From Okeanomitos corallinicola TIOX110 (GTDB lineage Bacteria > Cyanobacteriota > Cyanobacteriia > Cyanobacteriales > Nostocaceae), in NCBI RefSeq assembly GCF_038050375.1, contig NZ_CP150886.1, positions 1,715,318 to 1,779,317 on the forward strand: a stretch of 64,000 nt of DNA, read 5' to 3'. How positions within the stretch are numbered: position 1 is the first letter of the stretch; each line of letters starts with the position of its first letter. The notes beneath the pieces were generated by a model. The model had not been told where the DNA came from. It searched no databases and worked only from the letters and a program-made list of their open reading frames with translations. Made by a program: the position numbers and the translations under genes. Below are positions 1-6,801 of this stretch, one piece after another.

Positions 1-711
1 CCCCGTGAGCAAAGTTACATTGGGACATTGGTTGATGACCTGTGTACCAAAGATTTGCGTGAACCTTACCGTATGCTTACGAGTAGATCCGAGTATCGTT
101 TGTTATTACGTTCGGACAATGCCGATCAACGGATGACACCGTTAGGGCGAGAAATTGGTTTAATTGATAATAGACGCTGGGATTTGTTTACCCGCAAGCA
201 AGAGCAAATTATCGCAGAAAAAGAACGACTACATTCGACTAGAATTAAAGAACATGATGACATTGGTAAGGCGATCGCTCAAAGTACCCAACAAGCTATT
301 AAAGGTTCAATCACCCTCGCTGACTGGTTACGTCGTCCAGGCATACACTACATTGACCTAGACCGATATGGCTTAGGAAATCCTAGCCTCAACCAAGCAG
401 AAAGAGAAGGAGCAGAAATTGACATTAAATACTCTGGATATTTAGCTAGGCAGCAAAATCAAATCGAGCAAATAGCCCGTCAAGCCAACCGTCCCCTACC
501 AGCAAATTTAGATTATGCAGCAATTGATACCCTTTCCAAAGAAGCCAGAGAAAAATTAGCTAAGGTAAAACCCCTAACAATTGGGCAAGCAGCGCGAATT
601 GGAGGAGTTAACCCTGCGGATGTAAATGCCTTACTAATTTATTTAGAAATCCGTAAAACCAAGGATCAGTCTGAGTTGTCGCTATTAGGAGATACAAAAA
701 CTTCTCCATGA
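1..711 (+). CDS. mnmG: MnmG (GidA), tRNA uridine-5-carboxymethylaminomethyl modification enzyme, C-terminal part
   Basis: The reading frame is open from base 1 and codes for the C-terminal 236 residues or so of MnmG; the start lies upstream of the window. MnmG is the FAD- and NADH-dependent partner of MnmE that places a carboxymethylaminomethyl group on the wobble uridine of certain tRNAs. The visible part includes the conserved stretch YIGTLVDDL near its start, then [20 protein letters not shown], and ends with the helical C-terminal domain that contacts MnmE and tRNA (around [21 protein letters not shown]). There is no frameshift in the visible part. The stop is TGA at 709-711. Confidence 0.95.
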   Translation, partial: PREQSYIGTLVDDLCTKDLREPYRMLTSRSEYRLLLRSDNADQRMTPLGREIGLIDNRRWDLFTRKQEQIIAEKERLHSTRIKEHDDIGKAIAQSTQQAIKGSITLADWLRRPGIHYIDLDRYGLGNPSLNQAEREGAEIDIKYSGYLARQQNQIEQIARQANRPLPANLDYAAIDTLSKEAREKLAKVKPLTIGQAARIGGVNPADVNALLIYLEIRKTKDQSELSLLGDTKTSP

Positions 712-883
712 TAGGTATAGTATAGGCTGGGGGATCAGTATGATGTATTACATAGATTTTTGAAGTTAAATTCGCAATCACTTCCAAATCGCAGTAGAAT
801 TTAATACCATTGTGAAATCAATTTATTTCCTTGGAAATGAATGATTAGCAGTGAAGTCAAAAATTTGATTTCCCGGCCACATC

Positions 884-2095
884 ATGTTTCCTTTTTCTGT
901 CCTAGCAGCCACAAAGAAAATGTCTATGATACCAGAAGCCAGCACCCATCTGATTATTTCCGAAGCCATAGAGGACTTAATTCCTGATGAAACTGTGTCA
1001 ATAGAAGCTTACGCAGAAGGTTTGATAGATGATCTCTTCACCGATATTGACACCATTCTTGATAGTGGTAGAAAACATCCTGCCAAAACTTTAAGAACCG
1101 AATATGCATCCATGCAAGCGGTAGCAGTGAAAATGCAAGAAGTAGTTTTACCACCAACTGTCAACCGTTCGGTGACGACTATTTCGTCAATTCCCAACCA
1201 ACAACCGACGAGTACCCTGGTATTCAATCCTCCATCTGTCACTGCAATTCGGAAAAGAAAACAGAAAAACAGCGGTGGCTTGAATAACCTGCTGATACTC
1301 GGCTCAACCCTCAGTATGGCAGTAATTGGGGCAGCCTACTTAACAGAAGCGGGTATAATTAAGAGTTTGACTAGCAATACCCACACAAATCAAATCCAGT
1401 CAGCCGCAGTGGTGCCAGCAGATCCATGGGCAGAGTTGGTTGATTATATGTTGGAAGCTTTGGCAGTCATTGATCAACAAGATGCCAACAATCAACAAAA
1501 AAATCTCTCCTCAAAGTTCGGTAATGTAAACAACAACCTCAATAGTTCTTTACCTCTACCCAGTAACCCATCTCTAGGAACTCTCACACCGCCAGTTTCT
1601 GCTAATAATCTTCCACCTGTTCCCAGTCGGGTAACAAATGTTGTGGAGAGAATATATGTACCCGTTTATCAGTCTCCTCCTTCTGTGCGTCCACTACCAG
1701 AGGTTGCCAACTCCCCAGCCCAAATATCTCCACCTGAGTTTGTGAATGAGAATACTCAAAACCAGCGTCCAGCCACCAAACCTGTCCCAGTCAAACCACC
1801 TGTAGCTACTAAGTTGCCTACCATCGCACCGCCCAAACTACCAACTGCAACTGCATCAGCACCTACAACAACTCAAGATATTTATTTACCCGCCTATTCA
1901 GCGCAGTTAGAAGGATTGATGGAGTTAGGTCAAAAATCAGCAGCTTTATTTAAAATTGATGGTGTGACTAGCCGAATTAACCTGGGAGAAAACATTGGTG
2001 CGACAGGTTGGACTCTTGTAGATGTAAGCAATGGTGAGGCAATTATCCGCCGTAATGGTGAGGTACGCTCAATTTATACAGGTCAGAAATTATGA
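884..2095 (+). CDS. Membrane-anchored protein with a PilP/GspC-like C-terminal domain
   Basis: A 403-residue protein that I recognise only by layout. The N-terminal ~130 residues are soluble. One membrane segment follows at about 136-155, then a long proline-, serine- and threonine-rich linker (about 180-330). The last ~60 residues have the pattern ELGQKSAALFKIDGVTSRIN, followed by GWTLVDV and an IIRRNGEVRSIYTGQKL ending, as in the small beta domain of PilP and GspC proteins. That would put it in the cell envelope, possibly with the type IV pilus machine, but no pilus gene is adjacent. A second in-frame ATG at 920 is an alternative start; neither has a clear ribosome binding site. Confidence 0.6.
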   Translation: MFPFSVLAATKKMSMIPEASTHLIISEAIEDLIPDETVSIEAYAEGLIDDLFTDIDTILDSGRKHPAKTLRTEYASMQAVAVKMQEVVLPPTVNRSVTTISSIPNQQPTSTLVFNPPSVTAIRKRKQKNSGGLNNLLILGSTLSMAVIGAAYLTEAGIIKSLTSNTHTNQIQSAAVVPADPWAELVDYMLEALAVIDQQDANNQQKNLSSKFGNVNNNLNSSLPLPSNPSLGTLTPPVSANNLPPVPSRVTNVVERIYVPVYQSPPSVRPLPEVANSPAQISPPEFVNENTQNQRPATKPVPVKPPVATKLPTIAPPKLPTATASAPTTTQDIYLPAYSAQLEGLMELGQKSAALFKIDGVTSRINLGENIGATGWTLVDVSNGEAIIRRNGEVRSIYTGQKL

Positions 2096-2357
2096 TGGAT
2101 ATTGGACAAAATGTAAAAATAGTTACAGTAGAATGTAGTAAGGTTATCCAATGACAACCTGCCACTTACGAGTAGGAATATCTACCTTAATTTATCTATT
2201 TCCTTGACTTAGTAGCGGATGTATTGCCATACTTTGGTTTACTTGCTTGTGTTCTGCTGTATTTTTTTCAATAAACAAGTTATCATTTCTGCATCTGTGC
2301 AAACATTAATAAAATTACTCATTCTCTGCCTCTTTACTAATTTTATTGTCAATCTAA

Positions 2358-2385
2358 AACCCAACATTCTCCGGTTTGTTGGGTT
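2358..2385. terminator. Hairpin, possible terminator
   Basis: A perfect 9-bp stem (AACCCAACA and TGTTGGGTT) with a 10-base loop. The trailing T-run is weak on the plus strand (GTTTAAT) and TTTTAG on the minus strand, so it could also be an ordinary intergenic palindrome. Confidence 0.35.
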
Positions 2386-2499
2386 GTTTAATCAGATTTG
2401 GTAAGTCAATCCCAATAATTTCTTGATGGTTAGAGTCTAAATATCTTCAACAATCTATCTGTATAGAAATATATATTATTTGGGGCTGTATATTTACAT

Positions 2500-2713
2500 A
2501 GGGTTTGCTGATAAAGTCTTGTCGTGGAGACAGGTGACAGGTGACAGGTGACAGGTGACAGTTTCAAGAGTTGGATGGGAACTATTTTTCCTTGAAGCAG
2601 GAATTAAATGCAAGGTTTTTCAGTTCTCACCTCATCAAAGCTTGCATTTTTTGAAAGTCAAAATCGCTAAAATCGTTTACCTGTAATGTTTTGAGATTTA
2701 TTCAGCAAGCCCT
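2500..2713. mobile_element. 214-bp MITE-like element, copy 1
   Basis: The element begins AGGGTTTGCTGATAAAG and ends in the imperfect inverse of that sequence (CTTTATTCAGCAAGCCCT type end). It is bounded by the 4-bp direct repeat ACAT at 2496-2499 and 2714-2717. It contains a heptamer array (four CAGGTGA units) near the left end and no open reading frame of transposase size. A second copy at 49929-50142 matches it base for base. The ends resemble terminal repeats of IS5-superfamily elements such as IS903, which I infer could be the family that moves it. Confidence 0.85.
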
Positions 2714-3009
2714 ACATACAGAAATGACTAAATTTATTGATAATATTCTTATATTAAAAATAGTGATATTACTATTTACACTTTCAGAAAAGTGTATATA
2801 TTATTAAAGTTTACTCAAAAATTAGTAATCATTAGGATTTTGATCATAATTCAGAAGTCAAGAATCAGAATACTTTATAAATCCGTAGATAATCAATCGT
2901 GTTTGGCTTAACTGTTCAGAAGCTGGAAGTTGACAAACTTTCAACATCTTTACCAAAAGTTTAACCTTATTTCACATAAAAATCAAATAACAATCAATAA
3001 TTTTTTGCT

Positions 3010-3543
3010 ATGACAAATTACCGTTCATCTTCCCATTCTGCCGATAATGATGCCAAAAGAGTGGCAATTCAGAAATATTGCTGTAATGTCATGGAAACTT
3101 TAGTGATAGAAGAAGTCGAGACACAAGTTCAGAAATTACCTGCTAAAGTTGCCAAATATATTAAAGTTTCAGAAGTGGTTGCTTATGCTTTAAATCGTTT
3201 ACCAAGTTTGTATGCAACCAGTAAAAGAGGGTGGCAAAGACAATTACACTACGGAAAAACAGAGTTGTATCAAAAAATTTGTACCTCTGTGCGCCAGGGT
3301 ATTGCTGCTGTGCAAAGAGATCCCCTTCGTGTTAATGATCCTCTCAACTTCATTGAGGATCGTTCAGCTATTATAGCATTAGAAGAGCTAAAGAATTTAT
3401 TACAATGCAAAGATTTGTCATGGGAGAAATTACCTGAAGTCGTAGAAAGGACACTTCTAAATACTTCCAAAGGGAGGATAACCTGGCGCAAAAACATTAC
3501 TTCTAATGATGAAATCGTTGACTGGAATAATCATCGCCATTAA
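3010..3543 (+). CDS. ComFB-family protein
   Basis: A 177-residue protein with the ComFB domain at about residues 20-105. Visible family marks are NVMETLVIEEVETQVQKLP, then EVVAYALNRLPSLYATSKRGW. ComFB was named after a late competence gene of Bacillus; cyanobacterial members have been reported as cyclic-dinucleotide-binding regulators. This one is therefore likely a small cytoplasmic signalling protein rather than an enzyme. The C-terminal 70 residues are not conserved enough to interpret. It has its own long upstream region and converges on the next gene with a 14-bp gap. Confidence 0.8.
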   Translation: MTNYRSSSHSADNDAKRVAIQKYCCNVMETLVIEEVETQVQKLPAKVAKYIKVSEVVAYALNRLPSLYATSKRGWQRQLHYGKTELYQKICTSVRQGIAAVQRDPLRVNDPLNFIEDRSAIIALEELKNLLQCKDLSWEKLPEVVERTLLNTSKGRITWRKNITSNDEIVDWNNHRH

Positions 3544-3549
3544 TTTTAG

Positions 3550-3581
3550 GAAGCTAGTTAACGTTTATCAACACTAGCTTC
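3550..3581. terminator. Hairpin between convergent genes
   Basis: A 9-bp stem (GAAGCTAGT / ACTAGCTTC) lies across the junction of two convergent genes and includes the last codons of the minus-strand gene. It could serve as a shared terminator for both strands, though the T-runs are short. Confidence 0.45.
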
Positions 3582-4154
3582 TAATGTTTTGACCTGATTT
3601 TGTAATTCTTCTACTACTTGTAAATGCGATCGCTCTAATAAATAACCTGCCCACAGAAAGCTACCAGTTAAAACCGTAACTACACTTAATAAAACACCTG
3701 TTAGCATTTTTATTTGGCCACGCAGTTGTTTAACTTCATAAAGCGGATATTCTGCTTGGGGTAAAGAACTACATTGTAGTTTTGGATTGTCCACTACTAC
3801 CTCTACTTGAGGAGTTTCTACCCTTGAAAATTCAATCTTACTTCGCAGCCAATCAGTAATTAATTGAGGGCAGTTCATCCTAAACCATTGCCAAGCAATC
3901 ATCCTGATCACTGGCTTTGACATCTTAGAAACCCATCTTAGGCTTTTATTTACAGGACGAGATGGAAACTTTTGGTTAATTAAATTTGTTGCCCCTGCAT
4001 CATAGAGACAATTTAAGATTAACTTAACTGTTGATTCCTCTCGCTCTACTAAACTTTCCAATAAGAGAAGTACATCTTGCATTAATTTTTCTTCCCTTTC
4101 TGCATCTGTGGGGGATCTTTGAAAGCTACTTGATGGTGGCAATTGCTTAGACAT
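3558..4154 (-). CDS. Conserved hypothetical membrane protein
   Basis: A 198-residue protein of unknown function. The N-terminal 110 residues look soluble and helical, and a run of Trp and basic residues (about 90-110) precedes a variable linker. One membrane segment lies at about 148-170 (MLTGVLLSVVTVLTGSFLWAG). A short coiled coil follows at the C-terminus (VVEELQNQVKTLEASV). This suggests a single-pass protein with its tail in a coiled-coil contact. The start at 4154 has no obvious ribosome binding site. I do not recognise the family beyond cyanobacterial hypotheticals. Confidence 0.6.
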   Translation of the reverse strand: MSKQLPPSSSFQRSPTDAEREEKLMQDVLLLLESLVEREESTVKLILNCLYDAGATNLINQKFPSRPVNKSLRWVSKMSKPVIRMIAWQWFRMNCPQLITDWLRSKIEFSRVETPQVEVVVDNPKLQCSSLPQAEYPLYEVKQLRGQIKMLTGVLLSVVTVLTGSFLWAGYLLERSHLQVVEELQNQVKTLEASVDKR

Positions 4155-4559
4155 ATTCCCTGTATAAATATTAATTTTTCATCACTACTTCCTTTTCAGT
4201 CTAGAACCTCTACAAGTTTTTTGACAAGTATTTTCACTGACTGTGCATCTGCACACATTTGGAACAGTGATACTGGCTTATGCGTTGCATTTACTGCTCA
4301 GTCCATTTACCCAACTCTTTCACAAGTGTGGTAGTCCTACGGTGTGAAGGTTCGACTGAAGAAAAAACCCATACCTTCACTGAATTATCGCAAATTCTTA
4401 TCTGACAGGCCAAGTCAAGCTGAGAGCTTTTGATACACCATGAGGGACTTTTCAAACATCCTCTTAACAAAGATCATCTGCTATATAAAACCTAGACAAA
4501 GCTAGACTTTACTTTCTACTTCAACGGGAGCATGGGAGCGGTTATCCCTCAGTAGACTT
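4155..4559. other. Right-end region of the IS605-type element
   Basis: There is no credible gene here. The stretch next to the tnpB stop can fold (see 4516-4555), and another 8-bp hairpin (GTGAAGGT / ACCTTCAC) lies at 4344-4380. Transposon right-end hairpins and the guide-RNA scaffold of TnpB systems are expected in this position, downstream of tnpB on the minus strand. The exact element boundary cannot be fixed from one copy. Confidence 0.5.
4516..4555 (-). ncRNA. Candidate TnpB guide-RNA (reRNA/omega RNA) scaffold
   Basis: Starting a few bases after the tnpB stop on the minus strand, CTACT (4551-4555 complement) pairs with AGTAG (4516-4520 complement), with an inner GGGA/TCCC pairing. In known TnpB systems the guide RNA is made from the 3' end of tnpB and the element's right end. 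The position and folding fit, but the 5' and 3' ends of the RNA are unknown, and this is inference. Confidence 0.4.
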
Positions 4560-5639
4560 TCACGCTTTAGCCAAACGCGATAAATTAATTGCTGCATTTA
4601 GATCCCTATCTATATCAAAACCGCAGTTCTCGCAGTGATAAATTCTTTCGGATAAAGAAAGATTTTCTTTTTTATGTCCACAGCGAGAACAGGTTTTACT
4701 TGAGGGATAAAATCTATCAGCAATTATAATTTCACAACCAAATTTTTTAGCTTTATATTCTAGCTGACGCTTAAACTCATAAAACCCACAATCAGCTATT
4801 GCTTGAGCTAATTTATGATTTGACAACATCCCTGAAACATTTAAATCTTCTACTACTATCTTCGCGTGGTTTTTGCATAAGTAAGTAGTAAGTTTATGAA
4901 GAGTATCTTTTCTCAGGTTTGCTATTCTTGCATGATGTCTAGCTAGTTTAATTTTAGCTTTATGCTTATTGTTTGAACCTTTAGCTTTTCTACAATAGAC
5001 TTTGGATAATCTTTGTAGTTTAACTAAGTTCTGTTTATAGTGTTTAGGATTAGGGAAGGTAACACCAGTGCTTAGTGTAGCTAGTTCCTTTACTCCCAAA
5101 TCAACACCAACAACAGCATGATCTTTAGTAGTTGGTTGACATTCTTGTTCATAAGAAAAGGCTATATACCAACTATCGGCAGTTCTAGAAATAGTAATAC
5201 TTTTACAGGTGGTGTGAGGTAATCCTTCATAAGTTTTTACCCATCCAATTGTTGGTAGTTTTATTGATGTACCACCTACAGGAATTGGTTTACCACCTGC
5301 ATCAATTGTAAAACTATCATTTTTCCCTTTCTTTTTAAAGTTGGGATATTTTGACTGTCCTTTAAAGAATCTCTGGAAAGATTCACCTAAACTATCAAAA
5401 GCGTATTGAGTGATTTTCTGACAAATACCTTTTTCTTTAATCCATGTCAACTCAGGTTTTACGTGATTGTTAAAAAATTTCTTGAGAAGATATTTGTTTG
5501 GCTTTAATCCATTATTATACAAAGAAGCCCAAGTTGCTAAACCCCAATTATAGGTAAACCTTGCTATGCCAGCGTGTTTAGCCATTAATATTGCTTGAGG
5601 TTTATTTAACTTGAGCTTTGTTTTAATGGATAAGAGCAT
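4560..5639 (-). CDS. tnpB: TnpB, RNA-guided nuclease of the IS200/IS605 family
   Basis: A 359-residue TnpB with all parts intact. There is an N-terminal helical domain, then a RuvC-like nuclease with Asp180 (VGVDLGVKELAT) and Glu264 (IVVEDLNVSGML). The C-terminal zinc ribbon has cysteines at 317, 320, 336 and 339 (CSRCG, CENCG). The last RuvC acidic residue lies in FDIDRDLNAAINL. TnpB proteins cut DNA beside a short target motif, guided by an RNA from the element's own end, and help keep the element at its site. The gene is full length and undamaged, which suggests recent function or recent arrival. No tnpA is near. Confidence 0.93.
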   Translation of the reverse strand: MLLSIKTKLKLNKPQAILMAKHAGIARFTYNWGLATWASLYNNGLKPNKYLLKKFFNNHVKPELTWIKEKGICQKITQYAFDSLGESFQRFFKGQSKYPNFKKKGKNDSFTIDAGGKPIPVGGTSIKLPTIGWVKTYEGLPHTTCKSITISRTADSWYIAFSYEQECQPTTKDHAVVGVDLGVKELATLSTGVTFPNPKHYKQNLVKLQRLSKVYCRKAKGSNNKHKAKIKLARHHARIANLRKDTLHKLTTYLCKNHAKIVVEDLNVSGMLSNHKLAQAIADCGFYEFKRQLEYKAKKFGCEIIIADRFYPSSKTCSRCGHKKENLSLSERIYHCENCGFDIDRDLNAAINLSRLAKA

Positions 5640-5666
5640 TGGTGAATCTTAATAAATCACTTATAG

Positions 5667-5719
5667 GCTTGTCCATGAGTGTACAGGTTTGTTTAGTAAA
5701 CTGTCAACTTAGGACAAGC
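5667..5719 (-). repeat. Left-end palindrome of the IS605-type element
   Basis: GCTTGTCC and GGACAAGC form the outer stem. An inner GTTTA-G-TAAAC inverted repeat lies at 5691-5701. It sits just upstream of tnpB, where the left-end hairpin recognised by Y1 transposases is expected. Confidence 0.5.
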
Positions 5720-5906
5720 TCTCAACTGCTAAAATTCTAGCTCAAAGAAAACAGAAAATTAACACACCTTGACGGCTAATTGAATCTATATATCCAGAAC
5801 CATCGGCGTTTATCTGCGTCCATCTGCGGTTAATTACTAGAATATTGCTAATGAAAATTTCTCTATACTTGATATGATTTAATTAGTTTAAATTAGTTAG
5901 AAAAAT

Positions 5907-6314
5907 ATGCTTCGCTTAATTTTCATAGGAATTTTACTATTATTAAATGCCTGTACTAGCCTAGTTTTACTACCCTCTGATCAAATAGTTGAAAAAGCAA
6001 TTTTCATCCAAGTTGAACAAACTCAGCAAGAATTGCAAGAAAAGCTAGATTTAGATTTCAAAAAATTCGCTATTCAGCACTTATCAATAACTAAAAAACA
6101 GCCTGTAACGATTGGCAAATTACCCAGTTATCATATCCAAGGTAATTATGACTTAACAGTGCAATTACCAGAAAAAAAACTATCACAAACACAAAAACCT
6201 TTTGATATTTATTTACAAATTCAACAGGAAGGTAAAAGTTGGCGGTTGTTAATACCGGAAAATAATAATAATCAAGCTAAACCTTCAGTTTGGCATAGTT
6301 ATCTGGTTTTGTAA
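5907..6314 (+). CDS. Small putative lipoprotein
   Basis: A 135-residue protein with a short hydrophobic start ending in a lipobox (LLLLNAC, Cys at residue 16), so it is likely exported and lipid-anchored. The mature part is hydrophilic with alternating beta-like segments (YHIQGNYDLTVQLP, FDIYLQIQQEGKSWRLLIP) and could be a small beta-sandwich. No enzyme motif is visible and I do not recognise the family. The upstream region carries a degraded copy of the common CATCTGCG-type repeat. It stands alone, between the IS605-type element and the WD40 module. Confidence 0.6.
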   Translation: MLRLIFIGILLLLNACTSLVLLPSDQIVEKAIFIQVEQTQQELQEKLDLDFKKFAIQHLSITKKQPVTIGKLPSYHIQGNYDLTVQLPEKKLSQTQKPFDIYLQIQQEGKSWRLLIPENNNNQAKPSVWHSYLVL

Positions 6315-6652
6315 AAAGGTCAATAATTACCTGAAAGCTGAAATTTGACCGCTAAAATTTTAATAACCTCTACCTTCCCCAGTACCTCCCTTACCTGGCC
6401 AATGACGGTTAGCAGAATCTTTTGTGTGATACCATTTGTTTGTGTCCTTTGCAGTATGTCTCACAATTTAGCGCGTTTTTATACGCAAGTAGTATAAGTC
6501 CTGCATTTCTGAGTTATCTGTGATTTTGTTTAAAGAAGAAATAAAGACTTTTGTCTGGATCGTAAAAATTACATAAAAAATATATTTTCTCAGTATTTTC
6601 CCACGTATGTCATATATAGTAATTTCATGTTATTCACTCAGGTCAACAATTT
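6315..6652. other. Intergenic region, no gene seen
   Basis: This is AT-rich sequence between a lipoprotein gene and a very small gene. It contains no open frame of useful length, no hairpin with a clear T-run and no recognisable repeat. Confidence 0.5.
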
Positions 6653-6799
6653 ATGTCACTTATCAACCATCAATCTCAGAAATCGCAACAGCTTTCTAAC
6701 GACAAACAAAGTTCTAATCAACATCAACCCAGTATTTACACCTTAGAAGATTTGATTCAAACTCTAGAAGAAGCTGCTAATTATTTAGCGTTTCGATAA
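6653..6799 (+). CDS. Hypothetical 48-residue protein
   Basis: An ATG at 6653 opens a 49-codon frame ending in TAA at 6797-6799. An AGG lies 10 bases upstream, so translation is plausible. The product has a polar, Gln/Asn/Ser-rich first half and a leucine-rich amphipathic helix in the second half (YTLEDLIQTLEEAANYLAFR). The helix and the compact fit, with the stop only 2 bp from the stop of the convergent WD40 gene, make chance less likely, but no family is recognised. It could be a small helical partner protein. Confidence 0.45.
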   Translation: MSLINHQSQKSQQLSNDKQSSNQHQPSIYTLEDLIQTLEEAANYLAFR

Positions 6800-6801
6800 T
6801 A

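Larger units (their letters stand above)
2096..3009. other. AT-rich intergenic region with a hairpin and a 214-bp mobile repeat
   Basis: I see no convincing gene here. It holds a 9-bp-stem hairpin at 2358-2385 (AACCCAACA / TGTTGGGTT), which may end transcription of the gene before it, and the inverted-repeat element at 2500-2713. The remaining 300 bp before the ComFB gene is A+T-rich and probably contains its promoter, but no consensus could be assigned. Confidence 0.6.
4344..5719 (-). mobile_element. IS605/IS1341-type element with tnpB only
   Basis: The outer limits are approximate. The interior is the tnpB gene at 4560-5639. Beyond its 5' end is an imperfect palindrome with an 8-bp outer stem (GCTTGTCC at 5667-5674, GGACAAGC at 5712-5719), as in left ends of IS200/IS605 elements, which are single-stranded hairpins rather than inverted repeats. 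Beyond its 3' end are two hairpins at 4516-4555 and 4344-4380. There is no tnpA (Y1 transposase) gene, so the element could move only if a transposase were supplied elsewhere. Confidence 0.65.

Noticed and set aside
2219-2404. 61-residue hydrophobic frame in the intergenic region
   Set aside because: It is AT-rich, overlaps a hairpin and has no ribosome binding site or family resemblance. Random AT-rich DNA often gives Phe/Ile/Leu-rich frames.
4143-4334. 63-residue plus-strand frame beside the TnpB element
   Set aside because: It has low-complexity Ser/Phe composition, starts inside the opposite gene and runs toward the transposon end. It is more likely chance.
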